This document shows, in pieces, positions 22,906-33,859 of a stretch of DNA of 64,000 bases (within the stretch, counting starts at the first letter, position 1; the number at the start of each line of letters is the position of its first letter). Where the stretch lies: contig OX457056.1 of the NCBI GenBank assembly GCA_949752795.1, forward strand, positions 205,345,654-205,409,653. Reading direction: 5' to 3'. Both the position numbers and the translations under genes were made by a program. The notes beneath the pieces were generated by a model that was not told the origin of the DNA, made no database searches, and saw only the letters and a program-made list of their open reading frames with translations. Source of the DNA: Hyperoodon ampullatus. Its lineage: Eukaryota > Chordata > Mammalia > Artiodactyla > Ziphiidae.

Positions 22906-23520
22906 ATTCTTTGGAGCCCTCTCTGAGCATAGCTCCCTCTTCATCTCTGACACCCCATGCTGTAGATTTCAGTCATCTCACCTTCTCCAAATTCTGATCT
23001 CTGCTTCTGCAACTCAGAAGGACTGCCACGAGCTGCTTTGACTCCAACTCTCTGTACATAGTCAGGAAATTATCCCCAGGGAGAAGGCTGGACAGTTTGC
23101 ACCTCACCTTTTTAGTTTCCCTGCGATCAGGAATCCCAAACTTATACAGTCCATTATCCAGTGCTGAAAAATGTTGCCTCATATATTTTGTCTAGCCTTT
23201 TAGTATTTATGGCTGGAGAGCTAGCTCATACCAGTTACTTCATCATGGCTAGAAGTAGATGTTCCTCCCATAGTTTATTTAACTATTAATGAATATATAT
23301 GTTGTTTCCTACCTTAACTTTACCTATAATGCTGCAATGAAGGTCTTATTAGTATGTCATGTTGCACATATGTGAGTTTGTCTGTGAGATACATACTTAA
23401 GAGTGGAATTGTTGAGAATTAGCCCTTAAAATGTTTTACTAGATATTGACAAATTGCTGTTTGCATTTATAATTCCATAATCATCATAAGTGGGATCCCA
23501 TTTCATAGCTCCCCACAGAT
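22905..23520 (-). mobile_element. L1-like 3' segments, antisense
   Basis: TCATATATTTTGTCTAGCCT, GGCTGGAGAGCTAGCTCATA, CCAGTTACTTCATCATGGCT resemble the complement of an old L1 3' region. ATGCTGCAATGAAGGTC and AGAGTGGAATTGTTGAGAAT then match the ORF2-end region. Boundaries uncertain. Confidence 0.5.
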
Positions 23521-23524
23521 GTTT

Positions 23525-24440
23525 GTGGACCTTTGCTTAATGGGACAAACAGATAGTTCATGGAAAAGGAAATGCAAATGGTTCTCCAACATTTAAAAGA
23601 TGATCTATCTCACTCATACATTCACATACTCTAAAGATACTGTTTCTCACTTATATAAGATTAGTAATATCCTGTGAAGCTTTCTTCTAAAAGAGAGTCT
23701 TCATATAGATGCAGAAAGAATAAGCCAAGAAAAAAATGGAAGCCAAGTCTGGGCAGACTGGGGGAATGGCAGTTCCATTTTCCCCTGCCACTTGCTGCTG
23801 AGTTATCTGAGAGGAACACTAACCACAGCCAAGGCATCCCTCAAACCTCTATAGGTTGCTGCCAAACCTTGGCTACCCACTCGTTACCGTTGTCCCTTAC
23901 TGTATTCCAAGAACTGACTTGTGTCACTGACATTGCCAAGCACAAATGGTGGATTGCCTGAAGGCTTCCACCGACACAAAGTCTGCAGAGCAAAAACAGA
24001 ACCAAGTCCCGGGCCAAAATCTCAGCACACTTCTTAATTACCCCATTAAATCTTGTGCAGGGCTGTGGTGAACTCGCTCTGTTCCTGGCAGCCAGCTGCT
24101 AGGAGGGAGAAAACCTGTTGGGGATTTAGAAATTCTGTCTTATTTTAGATAAGGGAATTTGGATTCTTTCCATCTACTGGTTTTCAAGGTCCCTTTGTGC
24201 CATTAGACATGTTAAGCTTAGTAGAATACAGTGAAGTTTAAACTCATGATTTGCAAGGTAGATGGTCCTTAAATTATATCCTAAACATAGATATGCATCA
24301 CCAAATATCTCTATTTAGAGTATCCAAAAATATTTTTCACAACAATATAGCTTTTCTTCCTTCAGCCGTTAGTGAAAGATCTCTTATTTCATAGAAACTC
24401 AGGAGCCAAGACTAGACAATCTATTGATAGATTTGGGAGG
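23525..24440. other. Unique sequence, no gene seen
   Basis: One 95-codon open frame at 23674-23961 (+) has no recognised homology and no acceptor, donor or poly(A) context. Confidence 0.45.
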
Positions 24441-24444
24441 TTGG

Positions 24445-24665
24445 TGATTAAGTACACACAGGCTCTAGAGTCATGTGCCTACATTTGAATCCCAGCTCTA
24501 TCCCTAATGGATATATAAGCCTGGATAATTATGTAGCCTTCTCTGCCCCAGTTCCTTTATGTATAAACTATGGATAATAATATATATCTTATATTATTGG
24601 GCTTAAAATGCTTGATTCATGTTGAATATTAATAACTTACTTGAAATTATTATCATTATTTTTGT
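24445..24665 (+). repeat. MIR SINE, sense
   Basis: GGCTCTAGAGTCATGTGCCT, ATTTGAATCCCAGCTCTATC, GCCTGGATAATTATGTAGCC, AGTTCCTTTATGTATAAACT follow the MIR core. CTCTAGAGTC and GAATCCCAGCTCT are well preserved. Confidence 0.7.
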
Positions 24666-24669
24666 GATT

Positions 24670-25105
24670 ATTAGTTATGCTTTGATAACCGTGAGTGGAA
24701 GGAAGCACCATGGAGAATGACTCCAAGAACAGAGGGAGAATAGCTGCTTATAGATTAGTTAGTAAGTTAGCCAAACATTTTGAATGGCAACTATGTCCTC
24801 AGCATATTGCTAGTCTATGATCCTCAGCTCTGTGTGGTCTGTGGTCTATTTAGAATACAACGGATAATATATGTGAAGGTCCAATGAAAGGAGGAGAATA
24901 TCACAGAAATGTCACTTCCTATTTTTATTATTAATACTTAACATTTCAAGAATTGCATTCTTAAAACTATCAACAAACAGGCCAAGATTAGGTTTATAAT
25001 GAAGTCAGACTACTATTACTTTGCTTTACTTGGACTGTTGCAATAGACTCATAATTGCCTTTGGAAGGAATTAAAAGAGCAAGTCTTAACTCATATTACC
25101 CACAG
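24670..25105. other. Unique sequence, no gene seen
   Basis: AT-rich. No exon or recognisable repeat. Confidence 0.45.
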
Positions 25106-25109
25106 GGTC

Positions 25110-25420
25110 CTACTCCAATCCATCTGCTACCCAGGCTGACAGATCAGTCCTCTAAAAGTTCACATCTGATCTTGTCAACCCACATTAAACACCTTTAAAA
25201 ACTTAGCAGTGACTATCTGACTACATTTAAACTTCTTAGCATATTTTCTTTGTCCTGCTGTATTCTTACACATCACGCTCACCTACACTTTTCTCATGTT
25301 AAACCAAACTACTCACTATTCCCCTGGTAAGGCCTGTGTCAAGTGCCAGGATTCTTACCTCAGATGAAATTATTTTGCTCCTATCTAAAACCTCACAGCT
25401 CCTTGTCTGTGTCTTGCTTT
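25110..25420 (-). repeat. L2 fragment, antisense
   Basis: CATCTGATCTTGTCAACCC, TTAAACACCTTTAAAAACTT, ATTTAAACTTCTTAGCATAT and CTCATGTTAAACCAAACTAC follow the complement of the L2 3' half (the CCCTCCAATGGCT ... AAAGTCCTTA part). Confidence 0.55.
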
Positions 25421-25539
25421 TGCTGCACATGACATTTGAAAGATAAATGTCACCATACATTTCCCTGCCTCACTATATACACACACATATACATGTACAT
25501 GGAAGTGCATACATATAATACGATTGTCCAAAGATGTTA

Positions 25540-25645
25540 TAGCCTAATGGTCAAGGCCTTGTTTTTGGAGTTAGTTCTGGGCTTACGATCTATTTCTGTC
25601 ACTTACTAGTAATGCCACCTTTAATGAGTGAAAGAATGAATATGA
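25540..25645 (+). repeat. MIR SINE fragment, sense
   Basis: TATAGCCTAATGGTCAAGGC, TTTTGGAGTTAGTTCTGGGC and CTGTCACTTACTAGTAATG are close to the MIR head and core (TAGCATAGTGGTTAAGAGC..., CTGCCACTTACTAGC). Confidence 0.6.
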
Positions 25646-26120
25646 TTGATTTCTGATAACACATGCTCCAGACGGTGAAGTTCTTTGCGTTCAAGGGAAA
25701 GAGCAAAATGTGGACTGAAAGAGTGGGAGAAGTCTTTTCAGAGCAGTTGGGAGACCTGAGTTGACTCCTCAAGACTGAGAAGGATAAGCAGAATTAGACA
25801 AAAGGGCAAGAATAATGCAGACAATGCGTTTTGCTTATGAAGAGAAAACCCAGGGGACTGGAATGGTCTTGCATCTTTGGCTGTGATATGGCCAAACGAA
25901 GCAAACAATACATTCTTCAATCATACAAGACTCCCATACTCCACACTTAGAAAAGCAAATAAAGTAGGCACAGCAGCAGCTGTTTGTTCCAATTTAGATG
26001 TTTCTCAATGAAAATGGGAATCTTAACTTGAGAACGTCTTTGCTCTCTTGCAAAAACATTTCCACTGTAGTGAAGTCAGAAACCTTGAACCTCATCAAGG
26101 ATTTTTAGGTTACAAGTCAA
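25645..26120. other. Unique sequence, no gene seen
   Basis: Nothing recognised between the two MIR-like fragments. Confidence 0.4.
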
Positions 26121-26124
26121 ATAG

Positions 26125-26265
26125 AGATACAAGTCAGATAGAGTCCTGGACTCAGTGGCCCATTACTCATTACCTGGAGACTTTTCAGCAAATCACCTCC
26201 CTCTCTCTCTATTTCAAGTTCCTCAGCAGCAAAATAGAAAGCATAATATCTGACCTATTTCCACT
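26125..26265 (+). repeat. MIR fragment, sense
   Basis: GAGTCCTGGACTCAGTGGCC, GAGACTTTTCAGCAAATCAC and AGTTCCTCAGCAGCAAAATA resemble the MIR core with many changes. Confidence 0.45.
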
Positions 26266-26275
26266 GCAAGTTTTT

Positions 26276-26305
26276 TTGTGTGTTTGTGTGTGTGTGTGTG
26301 TGTGG
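26276..26305. repeat. (TG)n microsatellite
   Basis: About 14 TG units, with one early TTTG interruption. Confidence 0.9.
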
Positions 26306-26309
26306 TTTG

Positions 26310-26640
26310 TTTTTATTTTTAGTAGTCTGTGTAAATACACTTGAAACAATTAAAACTATTTGCAAGTTTATTTGACGTGATGGTTTGGGGGAGTGGTACT
26401 GCATTCTTTAGAGAGCAGAAACAGGAAGTATTGTGGTTAGCACCTCTTACAGATGCTGATGCTGAGGAAATGCCTGCTTTGGCTATGTTTCCAGAGGTCT
26501 TTTAGGCCATTGTTAAAGCCAAGAGGTTGATACCGAGTCTATCTTTATGTCTGAATGTCTGGGTGTTTAATTATAGAGGTGTCCTTGGGGAAAACCCAGA
26601 TCTCTTTGAAACTACCATGGGTAAGAGCACTATTAATACA
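26310..26640. other. Unique sequence, no gene seen
   Basis: Nothing recognised. Confidence 0.4.
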
Positions 26641-26644
26641 ATGG

Positions 26645-27165
26645 TCAGTGTGGTAGATTAAAGATGCTCATACTTCGTTTACATTCTTCTCATTAAGAGG
26701 TGGACTTATTTTCCCTTCCCCTGAATCTGGCTTGGCCTCTGACAGCTTTGTCCAAGAAAGTAAAACTAAAGTGATACTGTGCCTTTTCTAGGTCCATCCT
26801 TTAAGAGAACTGGCAACTTCTGTCTCAGGCTCATCAAGTCCTAGGTCTTCATGAGATAGTTGGACTCCCTGCTGGAGAGACCAATGACGAGACCAGAGAC
26901 TAACTGGAGAGGGACTCAGCTGAGCCCAACCTTGTCAGAGTTAGAGAACTCTGACCAAGTACTGAGCATGTAAACAAAGCTATCTTAGACTTCCAGAGCA
27001 GTCCGACCGCCAGGTGACCCTAGTCGACATCACATGGAGCAGAAGAATTTCCCAGTTGAGTTATTACCAAATTCCTGATCAACGAAATCATAAGATATAA
27101 TAAAGTGATGGTTGTTAAAGCCACTAAATTTGGGGATAGTTTATTTTTGATGCAGCCTATTTTCA
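26645..27165 (+). repeat. Probable MaLR-type LTR, diverged
   Basis: GTGGTAGATTAAAGATGCTC, CTGAATCTGGCTTGGCCTCT, and the end GGTTGTTAAAGCCACTAAAT with TTTGGGGATAGTTTA correspond in order to old MLT1-type LTRs, whose 3' ends read TTTAAGCCACTAAGTTTTGGGG. No target duplication found. Confidence 0.5.
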
Positions 27166-27169
27166 TGAG

Positions 27170-28395
27170 CAAGGTGCATGCAAAGAAAGTCATATGGAAA
27201 AATTGGGGAAATGATGGACAAAATAGATTGATACCTTTGCAGTGTGTGCAGTTAGTAATGTGGAACATCAATGAAAAGTTCGTTAATGCAGTTTTAAGTG
27301 AGAAGTTTGCCTTGTTAGTACTACAGATCATTTACAGTGATAAAAACAGGTAACATATTGTATAATTCAATCAATGCCAGTTTCTGACAATAATTTTCTT
27401 ATTAAATTTATACCAGATATATCATAGTATAAGGAACATATCATGTCCAGATTCCACTTTGAGGTGAAGGCAGGTGCAGAACTCTTTAAAAATTCTTAGT
27501 AATGAACGTCTACCATCTTTGCTCTAACTTGCACCTCGGAAGCTGTACACATCTCAATTAAGCCTCAGAATGCCTCTGTGATGCAGAAAAGGAATAACAA
27601 GGAATCATTTTACCCACCACTGAAATGTAGTCACCTCTTGGGTTGAACACAACAGCTGTTTAGCAGCTGTAAGGGAATCCTGAACTATCATTCTGGGCAG
27701 CCATGCTAAGGAGGATAACAGATCTGATTGAAATTGCAAAGGAAATTTGAGCAGACAGGATGCAATTACCTGAATTGGAGCCCAGCCAGCTCACCGGGGC
27801 TAAGTGGCAAATGGCTGGAGCTGAAGAGCATGTCTTTTGCATATTTCACAGATTACTGGGGCTGTTCAGCACCCTGTATGGACAATAATCAGAGGCTGTG
27901 TAAGCCTGTGATCCTGAACCTGCATTACAGCTCCCCGAAACACATTTCTTTCTAGGGCGAGATGGCCATTCTGTTAAATCTATTGGGGAACAAAGGTTCA
28001 TATGGGCCCCAAACATAAACATGGACAGCCAAGATGAAGCAGTTGGATGTTACACCTTTAAACTGCTCATCCTAACACAGTTCAAAGCACATATTTTAAG
28101 GATCTGAAAAATAGCAAAGTGGTTTCTATACTGTTACACTTACAAATATCTGATGACTATTTTAATAAGCATAAGTACACAAGATAAACAACATTTGAGT
28201 TTAAATTCAAGGGGCACTGAGGCTCACGTTTTCCTTTAAAAATTCAAAGAAAGACTAAAGATAAAGGAACTAAACCTTCCTGTGAGTTATAACCAGCATC
28301 TTTATTTCCTTATAGGAAAAACTGGGTTTTGGATGATACACATTCTAATAACCTGCTCAATCTAAAATTCTATAAGTCTGTGAGTCTGAATAGCA
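27170..28395. other. Unique sequence, no gene seen
   Basis: No exon or repeat recognised. Confidence 0.45.
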
Positions 28396-28413
28396 ATTGC
28401 TGGCTTTACTCTT

Positions 28414-29116
28414 TATTTTTTCTTTTTTATTTATTGTTTATATTGGAGTTTATTTGATTTACAATGTTGTGTCAGTTTCAGGTGTATAACAGAGTTATTT
28501 AGTTATATATATATCTATTCTTTTTCAGATTCTTTTCCCATATAGGTTATTACAGAGTATTAAGTAGAGTTCCCAGTGCTGTACAATAGGTCCTTGTTGA
28601 TTATCTATTTTATGTATAGTAGTGTGTATATGTCAATCCCAACTTCCTAATTTAACCCTCCTCTCCCATTTCCCCCGGTAGCCATATGTTTGTTTTCTAA
28701 GTCTGTGTCAGTTTCTGTTTTGTAAATAAGTTCTTTTGTATCATTATTTTAGATTCCACATATAAGTGATATCATATGATATTGGTCTTTCTCTGTCTGA
28801 CTTACTTCACTTAGTATGATGATCTCTAGGTCCACCCATGTTGCTGCTGATGGCATTATTTCATTCTTTTTTATGGCTGAGTAATATGCCATTGTATATA
28901 TGTACCACATCTTCTTTATCCATTCATCTGTCAATGGACATTTAGGTTGCTTCCATGTCTTGGCTACTGTAAATAGTGCTGCAGTGAACATTGGGGTGCA
29001 CGTATCTTTTCAAAGTATGGTTTTCTCTAGATACATGCCCAGGAGTGGGATTGCTGGATCATATGGTAGCTCTATTTTTAGTTTTTTAAGGAATCTCCAT
29101 ACTGTCCTCCATAGTG
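28414..29116 (-). mobile_element. 5'-truncated L1, antisense
   Basis: On the minus strand it runs from late ORF2 through the stop at 28749 into a 335-bp 3' UTR and an A-rich tail (T-rich on plus, 28414-28440). The ORF2 part (28749-28991 and upstream) shows the L1 C-terminal signature WYIYTMAYYSAIKKNEI. Target duplication GCTGGCTTTACTCTT (15 bp, perfect) at 28399-28413 and 29117-29131. A dead-on-arrival L1 of the cetartiodactyl type. Confidence 0.92.
28749..28991 (-). pseudogene. L1 ORF2 C-terminal fragment
   Basis: An 80-codon open frame that matches the last part of L1 ORF2p (reverse transcriptase protein), after the RT domain: the WIKKMWYIYTMAYYSAIKK block and a LSEVSQTEKDQYHMISLICGI end. 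It carries no catalytic domain. The frame starts at an internal methionine because the element is 5'-truncated. It is part of the L1 at 28414-29116. Confidence 0.85.
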
Positions 29117-29131
29117 GCTGGCTTTACTCTT

Positions 29132-29565
29132 AAGTGAAACAACACATTTTCTGAAAGCACGTTTAAACAAGGTCACTGATTAAACAACATTAGTGAATTG
29201 AAATAAATTTACCTAAAGAAAATACACTATTCAAAAAAAGTTTTTAAGCCAGGCAATTATAGGACCCCTATACCAACATCCAAGAATTTAGGTTATACAA
29301 TTCCATACTTGACTTCCCTATGTAATGTACTTAATACTCTCTAATGAAAGGCCCCCTACCAAGTGCTTAGAGGAAGTGAGATGAAAAAATAAACAAGAGG
29401 CTGGAATTAAAGGATCATCCTACTTAGTAAAGGTAAATCATATGTACAAAAATGTGCAATAAAATGATCTTTGAACTTTTCTCCCCCTTCCCATAAAAGA
29501 TATGCAGAATCAAAAATGTTCCACTATATGTATTCAACTTTCTCACACAAAGTCTGAATGCACTA
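29132..29565. other. Unique sequence, no gene seen
   Basis: AT-rich. No repeat recognised. Confidence 0.4.
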
Positions 29566-29569
29566 AAGA

Positions 29570-29745
29570 ACTTTTTTACTCCAAGTGTGGTCTACAGACC
29601 TGCAGTACTGGTATCGCATGGAAAATTCAGAATCCCAGGTCCCACCCCAGACCTATGGAATCAGAATCTGGATTTTAACATGATCCCCAAGCAATTCATA
29701 AGCACATTAAAGCTTGAGATGCTCTGCTTTAGCGTATTACATTTT
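29570..29745 (+). repeat. MER5-type hAT element
   Basis: AAGTGTGGTCTACAGACCTG, GTCCCACCCCAGACCTATGG, AATCAGAATCTGGATTTTAA and a TTAAAGCTTGAGATGCTCTG end follow MER5A, a non-autonomous hAT-Charlie DNA transposon. Confidence 0.75.
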
Positions 29746-29749
29746 TGAA

Positions 29750-30385
29750 GAGTCCTGCAACCATATACATCATTTGACCTTGTTTAACTCAGTCCTTGTT
29801 TTCAAGTATCATCAAGGACCTAGACCTATATATACGATGGTACTTTAAACCCTCACCATTTTCAATTGAGATTTTCAACAATTCTGTACTGTTCATTCGT
29901 TTCAAGTATATATTGAAATAATTATTTTATCATTGATTCCTCAGGGCCTTATATTTAAGGAAAAATTAAAACTACAAGTAGTAGCTTTGCAAACTAAGGA
30001 CTCAATAAACTAAAGACCCTTTTTGCTCTGCTTTCAATTTTTCAACCACAGCAATTATTTCTCTTATGCTAAAGGATTTACATGTTTGTGATACATCACC
30101 ACATTATGTAGGCCCATTGTGAGCCATAATTTTACATAAACTTATTCCATTTAGCTTAATAATATCCATTTATAGCTCAGTTTATAAAACACTCTCTACT
30201 CGAGAGAAATAAAATTGCATTTTGTTAACAAAACGCCTGTACTTTAGTTTTGTTACTGAGTCATATTAGCATCATTATTCAAAATTAGTGAGGCTTTACC
30301 ACATACGTCATGACGTTAGCCAGAATGGTGTGAATAATACCAACACTGATTCTGAGATGTGGAATTTGTTTAGATGTGGCACTTT
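29750..30385. other. AT-rich unique sequence
   Basis: No exon or repeat recognised. Confidence 0.4.
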
Positions 30386-30640
30386 CTAGGAGTGCACAAA
30401 GCATGCCTCTGTAAGCCCAGAGGACCCAGTAAGCTCTCCTGGAGCCTCTGGATCCAGAGTATGGAGTAAATCTGATTTAGACTCTTCTTTGGGTTGGGCC
30501 TTTGCATCAACTTTCACTTGAAGAACGGGTTCTACAGTGAAGAAGTTTGACACAAATTCATTTTTGTCCAGTTTCTCACCCACCAAGAGTATGCCTTGGA
30601 GAGGAGAGATGGTGAATAATGCAACTTGTGCTGCCATCAC
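30386..30640 (-). other. Unrecognised 84-codon open frame
   Basis: On the minus strand the frame begins MMAAQVALFTISPLQGILLV and ends GLTEACFVHS. It lies in unique sequence immediately beside an antisense L1 tail, is compositionally more protein-like than most open frames here (mixed hydrophobic N-terminal third, acidic/lysine-rich middle), and is not part of any repeat I know. I found no upstream exon, acceptor, promoter or poly(A) signal that fits, and no family match. It may be a fragment of a processed pseudogene, an exon of an unseen gene or chance. Confidence 0.15.
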
Positions 30641-30648
30641 CCCCAGGG

Positions 30649-31122
30649 CTTTATTTATTTATTTTTAATTTAATTTTTATGTTACACTGGAGTATAGTCG
30701 ATTTACAATGTTGTGTTAGTTTCAGGTGTGCAGCACAGTGATTCTGTTATACACACATATCCACTCTTTTTTTTTTTAAATATTGATATATGTCGTGAAT
30801 TTTTAAATTTATTTATTTATTTACTTATGGCTGTGTTGGGTCTTCATTTCTGTGCGAGGGCTTTCTCTAGTTGTGGCAAGCAGGGGCCACTCTTCATCGC
30901 GGTACGCGGGCCTCTCACTATCAGGGTCTCTTTTGTTGTGGAGCACAGGCTCCAGACGCTCAGGCCCACCGGCCATGGTTCACGGGCCCAGCTGCTCCGC
31001 GGCATGTGGGATCCTCCCAGACCAGGGCTCGAACCCATGTCCCCTGCATTGGCAGGCAGACTCCCAACCACTGCGCTATCAGGGAAGCCCCACACATATC
31101 CACTCTTTTTCAAATTCTTTTA
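30649..31122 (-). mobile_element. Short L1 3' tail, antisense, split by a SINE
   Basis: TTTATTTATTTTTAATTT, TTACACTGGAGTATAGTCGA, TTTACAATGTTGTGTTAGTT, TTCAGGTGTGCAGCACAGTG is the complement of the last ~120 bp of a cetartiodactyl L1 3' UTR, the same segment seen at 28440-28500 and 45480-45545. It continues for a few bases after the SINE (31111-31122). Confidence 0.75.
30772..31090 (-). mobile_element. CHR SINE (long form), antisense
   Basis: TTTATTTATTTACTTATGGC, TGTTGGGTCTTCATTTCTGT, then the body and a head complement ending CTATCAGGGAAGCCC. Perfect 20-bp target duplication beginning CACACATATCCACTC at 30752-30771 and 31091-31110, inside the L1 tail. Confidence 0.93.
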
Positions 31123-31124
31123 GA

Positions 31125-31865
31125 GTTCAGACGATCCTCAGCCTCAGCCATCATGTCCCTTCTCTGTGCTGTCTGAAGCATCACAGCCACCAAAGAGAGC
31201 AGACCTCAAGGGCACTCAGCTCACTCTTTGCTTGCCATGCCCCTGAGCATCAGGAAATAGTAGATGTCCAGCTTGACCTGGTTACTACCTCCTCCTAAGA
31301 AATTTCTGGGGTTAATCCAATCATGCCTTATATCCCTATCCTCCTAGGCCCTCACAACACCTAAACTATTCACTGACGGGACTCCCATTTTCATACTCCT
31401 TTTTATTGTTACTAGTTAGTTCTGATTTCCCATAGAACGTTCCATTGTGCCTCTGGACTTACGATCTATTAGCTGTAAGCTACCCTATACCGTGCCCTTC
31501 CTCTACACTTTTCCTTCCCCTTTCAGCCCTAACAGAAATCTGGATATTCCTTTACAAATGGTCTCCTTTAGAGAGAGCAGCATGGGAGGCGTTGCTGTTA
31601 CCCCAAGAACCTCAGAGCATGAAGACAGCCACTTACAAACCACTTCATTAGTCCTCCTTCAAAACCACTGCTTCTGTGAAATGCGCACCATCAGATGTTG
31701 CGGCACATTGTGCTGCGTTCACCTTGCTCCTTCATTCACTGATAACTTCTTAGTGCCTGCCTCCTTGTCTTCTCTTTCGGCTCGGTTCCTGAAGCTGCGC
31801 TTAATGATGTCAATGTACCTTTAAAGGATTTCCTCTTGACTCCTTGACCTCCAGTACCTTACCTC
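31125..31865. other. Unique sequence, no gene seen
   Basis: A 125-codon open frame (31447-31824, +) is present but has no recognised family and no splice context. No transposon recognised. Confidence 0.4.
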
Positions 31866-31869
31866 CCTC

Positions 31870-32680
31870 ATCCCACGCCTGCTCTCCAGGGAACCTTTTA
31901 AACTAAGTCGTATCACATCACTCTCATGCTTAAAACCCTCCAATGACATTTTGTTGCATTTAGAATAAAAGGAAATTCTTACAACCTTGTAATGGAAAGG
32001 CTTATAGACTGATAAGTCCCTCTTCAATCTGGCTTCTGCTTAACTCTCTCGCTTCCTTACCATGCAACCCGTGAATCTCAACCACACTGGCCTTCTTTCT
32101 TTTTTTTCTACGACATCAAGCTTATTTCTGCCTTTAGGACCCGAAAAGTTATGTCCTCAAGTCTTCGCAGACCTGGCCCCTCTGGCCAATATCTCAGTTT
32201 AAATGTCACCTCCTCAGTGCCCCCTGCCTTTATGCTTGATCTAAAAGAGCAGCTCAGGGGCTTCCCTGGTGGCACAGTGGTTGAGAGTCCGCCTGCCGAT
32301 GCAGGGGACACAGGTTCGTGCCCCGGTCTGGGAAGATCCCACATACCGCGGAGCAGCTGGACCCGTGAGCCATGGCCGTTGAGCCTGCGCGTCCGGAGCC
32401 TGTGCTCCACAATGGGAGAGGCCACAACAGTGAGAGGCCCACATACCGCAAAAAAAAAAAAAAAAAAAAAAGAGCAGCCCAGTCACTGTCTATCACATCC
32501 TCCTGTTTTAAATTTCTACATAGTTAATATTACTGTTTATTTGTGGGGTTATTTGTTATTTGTTTGTCTTTCCTCATTAGAATGTCAGTGTCATGTTGTG
32601 TCTTCTTTGTCTTACCACTAATACCCATCACCCAGGGTAGGGCTCAGCACATAGTAGTTGCTCAATAAACATTCATTGAA
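31870..32680 (-). mobile_element. L2 3' half, antisense, split by a SINE
   Basis: CTCATGCTTAAAACCCTCCA, TGACATTTTGTTGCATTTAG, CTTCAATCTGGCTTCTGCTT, CACACTGGCCTTCTTTCTTT, CAGTTTAAATGTCACCTCCT, then after the SINE CAGGGTAGGGCTCAGCACAT and GTTGCTCAATAAACATTCAT. This is the complement of LINE2 from the ORF2 end to the 3' tail, the longest L2 in the window. Confidence 0.8.
32258..32470 (+). mobile_element. CHR SINE, sense, nested in L2
   Basis: Head GGGCTTCCCTGGTGGCACAG, body, GAGGCCCACATACCGC and an A tail of about 20. Flanked by AAAAGAGCAGCTCAG (32243-32257) and AAAAGAGCAGCCCAG (32468-32482), one mismatch. Confidence 0.92.
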
Positions 32681-32684
32681 AAAA

Positions 32685-33660
32685 ACTTAATAAATGGTAG
32701 GTTTCCCCAGCAGTATCACAACAAAGCCAGAGTATGCCAATCCTTGTCCTATATTTTCTCAGGTCTGTTCGATCCAGTGAGCATTATCTCTTAGTTGTCA
32801 TACAGGCAATATCTGCTTTGAATCATTAACTTCAGAATTAAACTTATTCCAGCACCTGGGATAGAATAACACCCTCCTTAAAAGATTAACAAAATTTAAA
32901 GACTTTTCTGATGAGATCAGTGGTGATATTAATGAATGTCATTTGTTTGATATTTTTCATGAAATGTATCAATATTTAGAATATGTGCATAACCCAGTGA
33001 TCCAGTATTTTCCATTCAAAGGTATGAAAGGAGCCACAAAAATGCAAAATAGACTAGTTGATTTTAATAGAGTAGTAAAAGTTCACTAATATAGCATCAG
33101 ATTCCACATTGTAAGTAATTTTTAATAAACTACCACTTTTCTAGTTTTGGTGTAGCGTCAGAGAAGAATATCCACAATTATCCAAAAAGCTATTAAAATA
33201 ATTCTTCCTTTTCTAAATACATATCAGTATGAGGCCATTTTTTTCTTATGTTTCAACCTAACAACATATCACAGCAGAAAAAAATGCAGAAGCGGATATG
33301 AGAATCTAGCTGTCTTCTGTTTAGCCAAACATTAAAGTGATTTGCAAAACTGTAGAAATGTCACTCTTCTTACTGCTTTTTGTTGTTTTTGGAAACATAT
33401 AATAGAAGACAAAGGAAGGAAAAAACAGAACAAAACAAAGAAAGCAAGTGTTGTTAGGTATCCTGGAAATGTCAGCTGCCACCCAGTCTGTGTTGCCATC
33501 TTTGGCTGAGGTCCTAAATGTCGTCAGTGATGCAGACTTCTCCGGGGAGGGGGTGGCTCCTACATTTCCAAACAGTCAGAAGTACTAGGAGATGGAAATA
33601 GCTTTCCTGAGAGGTAGTGTGTTTTCTGTCACTGAAGGTGTCCAGGGGTTGACGGGATGC
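32685..33660. other. AT-rich unique sequence
   Basis: No exon or repeat recognised. Confidence 0.4.
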
Positions 33661-33664
33661 CTTG

Positions 33665-33845
33665 GACCCATGCTTCTCAAATATTAGTGACCATAAGAAT
33701 CAACTGGGGGTCATCTTAAAATGCAGATTCTGATTCAGTAGGTCTGAGCTGGGGCCTGAGATTCTGAATTTCTAACAAGTCCCCAGATGCTGCTGCTGCT
33801 TCTGGTGGGTGGAACACACCTGAGGGCTTTCAAGTAATTAGGAAA
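33665..33845 (-). repeat. MER5-type hAT element, antisense
   Basis: CATGCTTCTCAAATATTAGT, GATTCTGATTCAGTAGGTCT, GAGCTGGGGCCTGAGATTCT and TTTCTAACAAGTCCCCAGAT are the complement of MER5A. Confidence 0.7.
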
Positions 33846-33859
33846 GATGAAGCTAGAAC

